Assembly: GCA_017656425.1 (NCBI GenBank)
Contig: JACDNV010000003.1
Span: 124,001 to 188,000, forward strand
Source of the DNA: Candidatus Neomarinimicrobiota bacterium
GTDB taxonomy: Bacteria > Fidelibacterota > UBA2242 > B5-G15
DNA: 64,000 nucleotides
Direction: 5' to 3'
The position numbers and the translations under genes were made by a program. Positions within the stretch are counted from its first letter, which is position 1. Each line of letters begins with the position of its first letter. The notes below the pieces were generated by a model. The model had not been told where the DNA came from, searched no databases, and saw nothing but the letters and a program-made list of their open reading frames with translations. This document shows, piece after piece, positions 1-7,710 of this stretch.

Positions 1-650
1 AAACCTTCATTTGATATATCAATTTCCAGGAAACTTCCTGGATTGATCTTAAAAATTCTTTTGTAAATTGTTCTCTCTCCAGGTATATAATCATAAACAA
101 AATATTTTGCAATAGATGTAATATCATATTCAAATAACAATTCTGGATGCTTTTTTAAAGCCTTTATCTCACTGGCAAATGCGAAAATATCACCCTGTGT
201 CGTATAATATAGAGGCTTTTTCCCGAACCTATCTCTTGCCAGGATTAATTTTCTTCTATTTTTATCATAAATACCGATGGCATACATCCCATCAAGCTTG
301 CCAAATACATCTGTACCACACTCCTCATATGAATGAACTATTACCTCAGCATCTCCTCTCGAGTTAAATATATGTCCCTTTGCTTCTAATTTCTTTCTTA
401 ATTCTCTGAAATTGTAAATTTCACCATTAAAAATAACCCATATGCTTTTATCTTCATTACATATCGGCTGGTTAGATGCAGTGGATAAATCTATAATGGA
501 TAAGCGTCTATGACCAAGAGCAACCTTATCATCCAGATACACACCTTTAGCATCAGGGCCACGATGAATTAATGTATCCACCATAGTCTGTATTAAGTCT
601 TTTTCGGGATTTCTATTATTTTTATAGAAAAATCCAACAATCCCACACAT
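1..650 (-). CDS. asnB: Asparagine synthase (glutamine-hydrolysing), N-terminal part
   Basis: N-terminal 216 residues of a class II glutamine amidotransferase; the synthetase half lies beyond the left edge. The protein starts MCGIVGFF, so Cys2 is the expected nucleophile after Met removal, and HRGPD, LGHRRLSIIDLS and FNGEIYN are the usual glutaminase-domain motifs. In the family this domain releases ammonia from glutamine for an ATP-dependent amidation of aspartate or of a sugar or peptide carboxylate. The start codon follows the stop of the TPR-glycosyltransferase gene by 3 bases, so the two are co-transcribed. That pairing suggests surface-polysaccharide or flagellin-glycan modification rather than plain asparagine supply, but this is inference. 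Confidence 0.93.
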   Translation of the reverse strand, partial: MCGIVGFFYKNNRNPEKDLIQTMVDTLIHRGPDAKGVYLDDKVALGHRRLSIIDLSTASNQPICNEDKSIWVIFNGEIYNFRELRKKLEAKGHIFNSRGDAEVIVHSYEECGTDVFGKLDGMYAIGIYDKNRRKLILARDRFGKKPLYYTTQGDIFAFASEIKALKKHPELLFEYDITSIAKYFVYDYIPGERTIYKRIFKINPGSFLEIDISNEG

Positions 651-653
651 ACT

Positions 654-2594
654 TTATTTTTTGCCATATGTTATGACATTTTCAACAACATAGTCTGCTT
701 TATCCTGTGCTTCCAAAAAACCTCTCATAACGATTTCTCCGATTAATCCGACAATTATAAACTGCATTCCTCCTAGTATCGAGAACATTATCATCATAAG
801 AAATGTTTGAAAATCTACCCCCCATTCAAAAATAAATTTTGAAATAAAAAGCAATATTGAAAATACAGTCGAAATAAACCATACTGCAAAAGCTATTTTA
901 CCGAAAAACTGTAATGGTCTTGACCTGAATCCAGTGTAAAATCTGAGAGTTATCAGATCAAGTAAAACAGTCCCAACTCTGTTCAAACCATATTTAGTCT
1001 GCCCAAATTGTCGCGGATGATGTTTTACGGGTATTTCTGCTATCTTTATCCCGAGCCACGCGGCATATGCGGGTATAAATCTGTGCATTTCACCATAAAG
1101 TTTTAAATTCTTGAGTATACCTTTCTTGTACGCCTTTAATGAGCACCCAAAGTCATGTATTTTTACTTTCGTCCCCTCAATGAGCTTATTTATTATTCTA
1201 TTTGCTATCCAGGAAGGAATTTTTCTTGTAATAGCATTATCTTTCCTGTCTTTTCTCCATCCACTTACAAGATCATAGCCCTCGCTTAACTTTTCTAGAA
1301 GCTTTGGAATATCCTCAGGATCATTCTGCAGGTCAGCGTCCATTGTAATTATTACATCACCTGTTGCATATTTAAAGCCTGCAGCAAAAGCTGCAGTTTG
1401 CCCATAATTTTTTCTGAATTTAATAATTGCAACACTGCTATCTTTTTGAGCTATCTCATCCATTATCTTTAAAGAATTGTCTGTACTGCCATCATCAATA
1501 AAAATGATTTCATAATTCTTGCCCAACCCGCCAAGAACATTTTTCAGCTTATTGTATAATAACAAAAGAGAACCCTCTTCATTTAAAACAGGAATTACCA
1601 CAGATATTTCTATTTTTCTATCTTTCTTCTTATCAGCATAATCTAGAGACTCAACGATTTTAATTGGGCTTATCTTGGCAGGGATTATTTTTACATCTTT
1701 TTTCTGAACATCCTTTAAAATAGGAACAAATTCCTTCCATACGTCAATGGCTTGAGTAATCTTACCCTCAATTGCATAGGTCAATGCCATCATTGTCTGG
1801 ATGTTTTCATTATACGGATCCAGCCTGGAACATTTATGAAATATTTCCCGCGCCTTAATAACTTCACCCTTATTTAAATAGCAATATCCCTTGTGATACA
1901 ACACCTTAATATTGTTTTTATACTTTGAAAGTATTTTATCATATTCAGCTATTGCTTCATCATAGTTACCAAGTAGTTCATAGGCAATACCTTTGTTAAA
2001 AATTACATCATCATTTGATAAACCATTTTTTGAATATTTATTTATCAAATAAATTGCTTCCTCATATCTATCCGTCTCAATATATAAAGCGGATAAATTC
2101 ACAACAGCATGAGTAAAATTCGGATTTATATTTAAAGCTTCTATAAAACTCTCCTCTGCCTGCTTACTATCACCAAGTTGATTATATACAATGCCAAGAT
2201 CATTGTATACCTCAGCTTTTTTTAGTCCTCTATTTATGGATTTTCTAATATATTCAGCTGATTTATCAAAAGCTCCTTTCAGAAAATATACTCTACCAAT
2301 CCCATACAGGCTCTGCGGATTCTCAGGGTCTAATTGAATAGCTCTTGAAAAATAATTAAAGGATTCTCTCGGTTGAGCAATCTCAAGGTGTATTTCACCA
2401 AGAAGGAGATTCAAATGTACGTCATCCCCTTTTAATCGATATAAAGGTTCGAGAATCTCAAGCGCCGATTCAAAATCCTTTTTTTTCAGGAAATATTCCG
2501 CCTTATTCAGAATTTCTATGTCAGATCCATTTGTTTTCACTGCATTTTTCAATCCTTTGCCATTCTTAAAAAAATAATTCAAAACCCCCTCCAT
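654..2594 (-). CDS. TPR-repeat / GT2 glycosyltransferase fusion with two C-terminal membrane helices
   Basis: 646 residues. Residues 27-295 are tandem TPR repeats (for example around 60-160 with the A-L-P spacing). Residues 329-540 are a GT-A family 2 glycosyltransferase: SVVIPVLNEEG at 331, DDGS at 367-370 and the metal-binding DAD at 419-421. Hydrophobic helices at about 563-587 and 596-622 resemble polyprenyl-phosphate sugar transferases of the GtrB/ArnC/DPM1 type. The expected reaction is transfer of a sugar from a nucleotide donor to a membrane lipid carrier. A TPR domain fused in front is unusual and could recruit a protein acceptor. The gene follows csrA and precedes asnB at the end of the flgF operon, so flagellin or hook glycosylation is a reasonable guess, unproven. 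Its Shine-Dalgarno lies in a hairpin (see 2602-2628). Confidence 0.85.
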   Translation of the reverse strand: MEGVLNYFFKNGKGLKNAVKTNGSDIEILNKAEYFLKKKDFESALEILEPLYRLKGDDVHLNLLLGEIHLEIAQPRESFNYFSRAIQLDPENPQSLYGIGRVYFLKGAFDKSAEYIRKSINRGLKKAEVYNDLGIVYNQLGDSKQAEESFIEALNINPNFTHAVVNLSALYIETDRYEEAIYLINKYSKNGLSNDDVIFNKGIAYELLGNYDEAIAEYDKILSKYKNNIKVLYHKGYCYLNKGEVIKAREIFHKCSRLDPYNENIQTMMALTYAIEGKITQAIDVWKEFVPILKDVQKKDVKIIPAKISPIKIVESLDYADKKKDRKIEISVVIPVLNEEGSLLLLYNKLKNVLGGLGKNYEIIFIDDGSTDNSLKIMDEIAQKDSSVAIIKFRKNYGQTAAFAAGFKYATGDVIITMDADLQNDPEDIPKLLEKLSEGYDLVSGWRKDRKDNAITRKIPSWIANRIINKLIEGTKVKIHDFGCSLKAYKKGILKNLKLYGEMHRFIPAYAAWLGIKIAEIPVKHHPRQFGQTKYGLNRVGTVLLDLITLRFYTGFRSRPLQFFGKIAFAVWFISTVFSILLFISKFIFEWGVDFQTFLMMIMFSILGGMQFIIVGLIGEIVMRGFLEAQDKADYVVENVITYGKK

Positions 2595-2601
2595 AGCTTC
2601 G

Positions 2602-2628
2602 CCTCCTCAGTCCCATTTACTGAAGAGG
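2602..2628 (-). promoter_or_regulatory. Hairpin sequestering the Shine-Dalgarno of the TPR-glycosyltransferase gene; possible CsrA target
   Basis: On the transcript, CCTCTTCAGT and ACTGAGGAGG form a 10-bp stem (one G-U pair) around the 7-base loop AAATGGG. The 3' arm contains the AGGAGG ribosome-binding site, 7 bases before the ATG at 2594. GGA motifs occur at the loop/stem junction (GGGA) and in the SD. No U-run follows, so this is not an intrinsic terminator. Control by the adjacent csrA product is inferred. Confidence 0.6.
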
Positions 2629-2656
2629 TAATAAGTCACAATTTTTAAGTAAATAA

Positions 2657-2893
2657 TTACTTACCGTTATCGGAAAGCATATCGCTGATTTCCATATTAT
2701 CCAGACTTACGGTAATTATGCTTGATCTATTCTCCCGTAATATCCTCTGATAAACTTCTTCTCTATAAATAGGGATTTCACGCGGAGCTTCTATTCCAAT
2801 TTTTACATAATTTCCACTAACTTCTATAATTTTTATTTTTATGTTATTTCCGATTCGGATAACTTCATCACACTTCCTTGTAAGAACCAGCAT
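2657..2893 (-). CDS. csrA: Carbon storage regulator CsrA, translational regulator
   Basis: 78 residues, starting MLVLTRK with the family pattern through [18 protein letters not shown]. CsrA dimers bind GGA-containing hairpins in mRNA leaders and block ribosome entry; in flagellated bacteria they often repress flagellin translation. The C-terminal tail after residue 52 is longer than in E. coli CsrA (61 residues). Its antagonist gene fliW lies directly upstream, 36 bases away. The csrA ribosome-binding site itself forms a canonical CsrA-type hairpin (2894-2911), so autoregulation is likely. Confidence 0.97.
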   Translation of the reverse strand: MLVLTRKCDEVIRIGNNIKIKIIEVSGNYVKIGIEAPREIPIYREEVYQRILRENRSSIITVSLDNMEISDMLSDNGK

Positions 2894-2911
2894 CTCTCCC
2901 TCCCTGGAGAA
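2894..2911 (-). promoter_or_regulatory. ANGGAN hexaloop hairpin over the csrA ribosome-binding site (predicted autoregulatory CsrA site)
   Basis: Immediately before the csrA ATG the transcript reads TCTCC-AGGGAG-GGAGA: a 5-bp stem (plus one outer G-U pair) closed by the loop AGGGAG. That loop is an exact ANGGAN, the high-affinity CsrA/RsmE recognition loop. The same GGGAG is the best Shine-Dalgarno, 6 bases from the start codon. Bound CsrA would therefore occlude its own ribosome site. Confidence 0.65.
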
Positions 2912-2929
2912 TACGAAAGATCATATTAC

Positions 2930-3358
2930 TCATCTTTCTCTTTCATATATTTCTTTGTTATTTAGTTTTTCAATGAAAATTTGATAGCCTGTTTTGGAAT
3001 TACGATCTATAACAACGGGAGCTTCGTAATTAGCCACAAATTTTTTATTCTCTTTATCAATTTTTGCAACAAAATAGATATCTATATCACAATTATTATT
3101 ATTGAAAAAGATTTTCGTTTCTCTTTTTATTGTATCAAAAAAACTCTTTGTTTTTTCATCGGGCAAATATTTCATTAAGACCATAGATATGTTTGGATCA
3201 TCTTTTGCAAAAAGGACAGAAAAAAGAGGATTATTACTTATATCTGCTATCATAAAAGCTCTTATCCACTCGAATCCTGGTAACCCATATTTGAAATCAT
3301 ACTCTTCAATTTTTTCAACATCCAGCTTTTTTAAAAAATCAGGTACATTTACCTTCAT
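2930..3358 (-). CDS. fliW: FliW, flagellar assembly factor and CsrA antagonist
   Basis: 142 residues, typical FliW length. It carries the family pattern YGLPGFE at about residues 24-30, LFAKDDPNISMVLMKYLPDE near 48-67, and a C-terminal part ending in a basic tail. Known FliW proteins bind cytoplasmic flagellin and, when free, hold CsrA away from mRNA; this three-way switch couples hook completion to flagellin translation. The sequence is divergent, so the call rests partly on its csrA neighbour. It starts 18 bases after flgL and may have its own sigma-28 promoter inside flgL. Confidence 0.88.
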   Translation of the reverse strand: MKVNVPDFLKKLDVEKIEEYDFKYGLPGFEWIRAFMIADISNNPLFSVLFAKDDPNISMVLMKYLPDEKTKSFFDTIKRETKIFFNNNNCDIDIYFVAKIDKENKKFVANYEAPVVIDRNSKTGYQIFIEKLNNKEIYERER

Positions 3359-3376
3359 TCCACATCCCTTATCTTT

Positions 3377-4258
3377 TTACTGCAAGAAGCTGAAGAGTGT
3401 CAATTGAATTGCATTAGCAGTTACCCTCAATGCAGCTTTATAGGCTGTCTCTTCGACATTATAGCTTGTAATTGCTTCAGCCATATCAACATCTTCTGCC
3501 TGAGATAGATATGATGATAAATTTACATTTGCCATCTCAAGCCTGCTTTTTACAAGTTCCAGCTGCTTTCTAACAGAGCCAACACCTGCGTTCAGATTCA
3601 TAATCTTCTCCCCAACTTCATCTATATTTTCAATCAATGATGCAACTGTTGGCTGATCATCGGCAGCGAGAGCATCTCTTAAGTTGATCATTGTTTCAAA
3701 AATCCCGGTTGAAGCAAATTGACTACCAGTAACATTTAGAACTATCGAATAATTATCGGCAACTCTGCGGTAAATTTTACCTTCATTTCCATTATAGATA
3801 ACCTGATTACCATCGTATGTAAATGGTTTCTCCCCTTTCGTAGATGTCCCTGCAAATACATACTTTCCTAGATAGGTACTATTTGCAGCTGAGACAACAT
3901 TATCTATTATGGCTTCAACCTGTTCAGAAAGCGTCTTTCTTTCAAGATCGTTAAGTGACTTATCTGCACCCTGTATAGCAATTCCTTTAAGACGAATAAC
4001 ATTACTGTAAATATTATCAAGAATAGAATTAGTATTATCAACCCATCCTAAAGCATCCTCAACATTCTGAAGGAAGCTATTATTTCTCTCAATTTTTCTT
4101 TTAAAATTTTCTGCCTTTGAATAATTTACTGGATCTGAAGAAGGTTTCTCTATAGCTTTACCCGTAGATAACATTACCTGCTTTTTATGCAGGCTTTCTT
4201 TACTATGACTTAATGTTTGAAGCAACGTCCTTGTTATCACAGATTGTGTTACCCTCAT
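3377..4258 (-). CDS. flgL: FlgL (HAP3), hook-filament junction protein
   Basis: 293 residues, usual size. The flagellin-like N-terminal helix (MRVTQSVITRTLLQTL) and a C-terminal helix with YNVEETAYKAALRVTANAIQ form the D0/D1 coiled coil of the axial protein family. The middle has the FlgL-type segment STYLGKYVFAGTSTKGEKPF. The protein is exported by the flagellar type III apparatus and joins hook to filament together with FlgK, which is encoded just upstream. SD GAGGTGG precedes the ATG. A sigma-28 promoter sequence lies inside the gene at 3753-3779. Confidence 0.95.
   Translation of the reverse strand: MRVTQSVITRTLLQTLSHSKESLHKKQVMLSTGKAIEKPSSDPVNYSKAENFKRKIERNNSFLQNVEDALGWVDNTNSILDNIYSNVIRLKGIAIQGADKSLNDLERKTLSEQVEAIIDNVVSAANSTYLGKYVFAGTSTKGEKPFTYDGNQVIYNGNEGKIYRRVADNYSIVLNVTGSQFASTGIFETMINLRDALAADDQPTVASLIENIDEVGEKIMNLNAGVGSVRKQLELVKSRLEMANVNLSSYLSQAEDVDMAEAITSYNVEETAYKAALRVTANAIQLTLFSFLQ
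3753..3779 (-). promoter_or_regulatory. Sigma-28 (FliA) promoter inside flgL, reading towards fliW-csrA
   Basis: On the minus strand: TAAAATTT, 11 bases, GCCGATAA. Against the enterobacterial sigma-28 consensus TAAAGTTT-N11-GCCGATAA this matches 15 of 16 positions with exact spacing. The start point would be near 3745, about 390 bases before fliW. It lies within coding sequence, so chance cannot be excluded, but no other site of this quality was found by eye. fliA is in the window, so the cognate sigma factor is present. Confidence 0.6.
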
Positions 4259-4288
4259 TGGTTCCCCACCTCTTTTTTTGTTTAAACA

Positions 4289-5647
4289 TTATACCATATT
4301 CAAAATAGTTACTATCATCTCATCAACAGTTTTAATCATCTTTGCAGATGCCTCATAGGCGTGCTGGAATTCTATCATATTCGTCATTTCCTCATCAAGA
4401 GACACCCCTGATATGGAATCAAGAGTGTTCTGAAGGTTCGTAACTACTTTTTCCTGACTGCTTCTCAAGAATTCCGCCTCCTGTGCCTTTGCACCTACAT
4501 TGCTTATAAAAGAATTATAGTAATCCTCAATTGTAGTATCAGATATGATATCTCGGAATTGGAGATCGTGTATCGCTACTGCAACCTCGTTATTTCCAGG
4601 TTCATCAGGTTTTGAGCTTGCTACTACTAGTGATGGATCCCTGACTATTTCTGGATTTAGATCAAAATTAGACGCTCCCTGTACATCGGTTTTAAAAAAA
4701 TAGACACCTGTCTTTCCGTCGAGGGTATAACCACGGGAATGTAACATATTTACATAAAGAGAAATTGAGATTGCAATATTATCAAGTGTACTTATCATAT
4801 TTGGTATTTCATTATTAATAATATTCATCATGCTTCCTATTTCACCTGAATCAATATTTGCCAGCCTTGTGGTTCCGTCTGTATAAAGCTCTGCTTTGTA
4901 AACATTATTCTCCATTGTCAAATCAACAGTTATCTCAGAGGCAAGGTCTCCTGATAATACTATCTGATTACCCGCTAAGATAGTAAGAGAAGCATTTTTC
5001 TCTTCCTTTATTTTAACATTGAGATAATCTGACAATTCGCTTAGCAATTTATCTCTTTGGTCAAGGAGATCGCTTGTTCTTCTTGATACTATCTTCTTAT
5101 TAAGCTCTGCAAGTTGAGACAAGATATTATTTACTCTTTCGACCTTATTAACAATTTCATCTTTGGTATTTCGCTGTAATTCAACCAGATTATTGTAATA
5201 TCGCTGAATGGTATTAGTTAATATTACCCCTTTATCTTTTACAATATTTCGTGCTGCTATACTTTCAGGTTCAAGAGCCAGAGAGTTCCATGATTCCCAG
5301 AAATCCTGCAATACTTTAGATAAACCTGCATCAGTCGGCTCCGAAAATATATCTTCTATCTGTCCAAAAAGAGACTCATCCATTTTGTACTTAGCAAGAT
5401 TCTGCTTTTCATAATTAACCTGATTTTCTACGAAAGCATTCCTAATTCTAACTATATTCTCGCTAATCAATTCGCCACCGAGTTGATTAAAGCCACCTAT
5501 TGACTCACTAATACTGGAAAGTTCAACCCTTCTACGCTTGTATCCTTCAGTATTAATATTTGCAATATTTTTAGCTGTCACATTAATAGCTGAACGATAG
5601 TTAAAAATTGCTTTTTTTGATATATTTAAAATTTCAGATATAGCCAT
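4289..5647 (-). CDS. flgK: FlgK (HAP1), hook-filament junction protein
   Basis: 452 residues from the chosen ATG. N-terminal MAISEILNISKKAIFNYR... and NIANINTEGYKRRR are the rod/hook/HAP family signature; the C-terminus has EMTNMIEFQHAYEASAKMI. A longer frame opens with TTG at 5671, but the ATG at 5647 is preceded by GAGGT with good spacing, gives the standard family N-terminus and does not overlap flgN. Its product is exported with FlgN as likely chaperone (next gene upstream) and forms the first junction zone. It is shorter than enteric FlgK (about 550 residues), so the variable outer domain is reduced. Confidence 0.95.
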   Translation of the reverse strand: MAISEILNISKKAIFNYRSAINVTAKNIANINTEGYKRRRVELSSISESIGGFNQLGGELISENIVRIRNAFVENQVNYEKQNLAKYKMDESLFGQIEDIFSEPTDAGLSKVLQDFWESWNSLALEPESIAARNIVKDKGVILTNTIQRYYNNLVELQRNTKDEIVNKVERVNNILSQLAELNKKIVSRRTSDLLDQRDKLLSELSDYLNVKIKEEKNASLTILAGNQIVLSGDLASEITVDLTMENNVYKAELYTDGTTRLANIDSGEIGSMMNIINNEIPNMISTLDNIAISISLYVNMLHSRGYTLDGKTGVYFFKTDVQGASNFDLNPEIVRDPSLVVASSKPDEPGNNEVAVAIHDLQFRDIISDTTIEDYYNSFISNVGAKAQEAEFLRSSQEKVVTNLQNTLDSISGVSLDEEMTNMIEFQHAYEASAKMIKTVDEMIVTILNMV

Positions 5648-5654
5648 AGTTACC

Positions 5655-6170
5655 TCATATCTGAAAGTCAAGCATTTTATTGCATTTTGTTGGGGCGACC
5701 TTCACCCCCTTTGAATCATATATTTTCTCGGTTTCATTATCTAAATCGAGCAACAGATTGACCATATTCCTTGTAAAATCGATAGAAAAATTCAATAAAT
5801 ACTCATTTTCCCTGTTTAGTCTGGAAATTCTTTCAAGATTTGATAAAAGCACTTGTCTAATCTTAATAAGTTTATCTTTTACCTCAGTCGGTGAGAATTC
5901 TATTATATCACTCATCTTAATTTCTTTTTTATGAGCAAAGTCTTTCAACGCCTTTCTACAGGTTGTTTCTCTTTCTTTGATTAAGCCACTTATCTTTTTT
6001 ATCTCAGCCTGCTCGTCAGCAACAACACTTCTTAATGTATCAATATCGCTTTTAATTATTGCATTCTGCTTCTCCTCAAGAATACTTGTGAGCTTCTCAT
6101 ATTCACCTATCTCTTGATCCAGAATCTTAATTAGTTCAGTAAACACTTTAATTTTCGAACTATTCATCAT
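5655..6170 (-). CDS. flgN: FlgN-like export chaperone for FlgK/FlgL
   Basis: 171 residues, almost entirely helical, with the FlgN pattern of an N-terminal helix (LIKILDQEIGEYEKLTSILEEKQNAII), a turn, and a long second helix. FlgN-type chaperones keep the hook-associated proteins unpolymerised and deliver them to FlhA. The position between flgJ and flgK is the standard one. The ATG overlaps the end of flgJ by 11 bases, which suggests coupled translation. Confidence 0.85.
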   Translation of the reverse strand: MMNSSKIKVFTELIKILDQEIGEYEKLTSILEEKQNAIIKSDIDTLRSVVADEQAEIKKISGLIKERETTCRKALKDFAHKKEIKMSDIIEFSPTEVKDKLIKIRQVLLSNLERISRLNRENEYLLNFSIDFTRNMVNLLLDLDNETEKIYDSKGVKVAPTKCNKMLDFQI

Positions 6171-6531
6171 CGTTCTCCAGCAATCTTATCTTACTTCTAA
6201 TCAGATCAAGACCATCTAAGTAACTTTCTGTTTTTATCATTTCCATATTTTCAACCTCACCCTTCTTTTTCAGAGCTCTATATATAACCTTAGATAAACC
6301 CACTCCCCCATTTTCTGCTATTGCCTTTCCCATCATACTGCTGAAAAGCATGCTTACGAGATTATTTTTATCTCCAACAATACCTCCTTCCGGCAGAGTT
6401 TTTTCCATAGCCTTTATAACATATGAGAGAAATAAACCTTCAAACTCTTTACTTGCTTTTTTTAACTTTAAATCTTCTATTCTTTTTTGAATTTCAATAT
6501 TCTGTTCTGCAAACTTATTCTGAACTTTCAT
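6160..6531 (-). CDS. flgJ: FlgJ-type rod-binding protein (no muramidase domain)
   Basis: 123 residues corresponding only to the N-terminal rod-binding domain of FlgJ: ASKEFEGLFLSYVIKAMEKTLPEGG and MLFSSMMGKAIAENGGVGLSK are the conserved blocks. The peptidoglycan hydrolase half found in enteric FlgJ is absent, as in many other phyla, so wall opening for the rod must be done by another enzyme not seen here. It is likely a rod-cap or scaffold in the periplasm. It sits between flgI and flgN with 6 bases to flgI. Confidence 0.9.
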   Translation of the reverse strand: MKVQNKFAEQNIEIQKRIEDLKLKKASKEFEGLFLSYVIKAMEKTLPEGGIVGDKNNLVSMLFSSMMGKAIAENGGVGLSKVIYRALKKKGEVENMEMIKTESYLDGLDLIRSKIRLLENDDE

Positions 6532-6537
6532 ATCCTA

Positions 6538-7710
6538 TCACATGATTATTAATCTTGCATTTAATGCACCAGCCTCTTTAATAGCCTGAAAAATGGCTAT
6601 TATATCCCTTGGCTTCAAACCAAGTTCGTTTAATGCTTGGGCAAGATCAGCCACTGTAGTCGTTTCTCTTACTACGGCAGTTTTCGCTTCTGTTTCCTGT
6701 ATTGTAGTTTCTGTAATATAAGTAACAACAGTCTGTCCAGCAGAACTAAAAGGAGCAGATGGCTGCGAAATGACTGGCCTTCTCCTCACATGAATAGTTA
6801 AGGAACCATGTGATACCAACACTTCGCTCAGTTTAACATTTCCACCGGCTACAATAGTACCTGTCCTCTCGTTTATTACAACCCTTGCTTCAACATCAGG
6901 TCTTACTGTCAGCGTTTCAATACTTGCTATAAAGGTCACACCATCTTCAACATTTTTAACAAAATCTGGATACTTGACCTCAACAACATTGGCATTTATT
7001 GCCTTTGCAAGCGTTACCCCACTTTCTCGATTATAAAGTTTGTTTATTGCATCGGCAATCCTTGTAGCTGTAATAAAATCGGGATTATTAAGAATAAGTC
7101 TTAGCGGTACTGAAAGGTCAAAATCTTGGCCCTCTGGAGCTTTTTCAAGTATACCTCCATTCGGTACTCTCCCCACAAGAGCATGATTTTTACGAACTTT
7201 TTCTCCAGCCGTTGTTTCGATATTATAGCCACCAATTGATACCGGACCCTGGGCTACTCCATAATACATTCCATCGGGCCCCATCAAAGGGGTCAAAAGT
7301 AAAGTGCCACCTTCTAGACTTTTAGCATCACCAAGAGAGGAAACCACAACATCAAATCGTGATCCAACCCTTCCAAAGGCTGGAGTCTTCGCCGTCACCA
7401 TGACAGCGGCAACATTTCTCGTTCTCAGCTGTTCCTTAGGTACATTTATTCCAAACCGTTCGAGCATGTTACTGATACTCTGTACTGTAAATATAGCTCC
7501 CCTACGAGAAGCCGGTCTGTCGCCCGTACCATCAAGACCCACAACAAGACCATATCCGATTAGAATCTCCTGCTTCGCATTTTCTACCCGTGTAATATCT
7601 TTGATACGAACCTGCGAAAGTACGTTCGATACAATAATTAACAAAACAAATAAAACTCTCAATCCAGCCCCATAATACTTAATGCTATTAATCCTATTCC
7701 AATCGCCCAT
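6538..7710 (-). CDS. flgI: FlgI, flagellar P-ring protein
   Basis: 390 residues from the ATG at 7710. Conserved P-ring blocks are visible: RIKDITRVENAKQEILIGYGLVVGLDGTGD near residues 34-63 and a C-terminal LAQALNELGLKPRDIIAIFQAIKEAGAL. An N-terminal signal peptide ends at ...SNVLSQ. The ATG start overlaps flgH by 52 bases and has AGG 8 bases upstream. A TTG at 7662 that overlaps the flgH stop would give a cleaner signal peptide (MRVLFVLLIIVSNVLSQ) and is a real alternative. The product forms the periplasmic bushing around the rod. Confidence 0.95.
   Translation of the reverse strand: MGDWNRINSIKYYGAGLRVLFVLLIIVSNVLSQVRIKDITRVENAKQEILIGYGLVVGLDGTGDRPASRRGAIFTVQSISNMLERFGINVPKEQLRTRNVAAVMVTAKTPAFGRVGSRFDVVVSSLGDAKSLEGGTLLLTPLMGPDGMYYGVAQGPVSIGGYNIETTAGEKVRKNHALVGRVPNGGILEKAPEGQDFDLSVPLRLILNNPDFITATRIADAINKLYNRESGVTLAKAINANVVEVKYPDFVKNVEDGVTFIASIETLTVRPDVEARVVINERTGTIVAGGNVKLSEVLVSHGSLTIHVRRRPVISQPSAPFSSAGQTVVTYITETTIQETEAKTAVVRETTTVADLAQALNELGLKPRDIIAIFQAIKEAGALNARLIIM

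Noticed and set aside
2667-2692. Sigma-28-like CCGATAA with GAAA upstream at the end of csrA
   Set aside because: Spacing is one base short and the -35 is GAAA; much weaker than the site inside flgL.
7304-7675. Plus-strand ORF opposite flgI
   Set aside because: Antisense shadow of a well-conserved gene, no start context.
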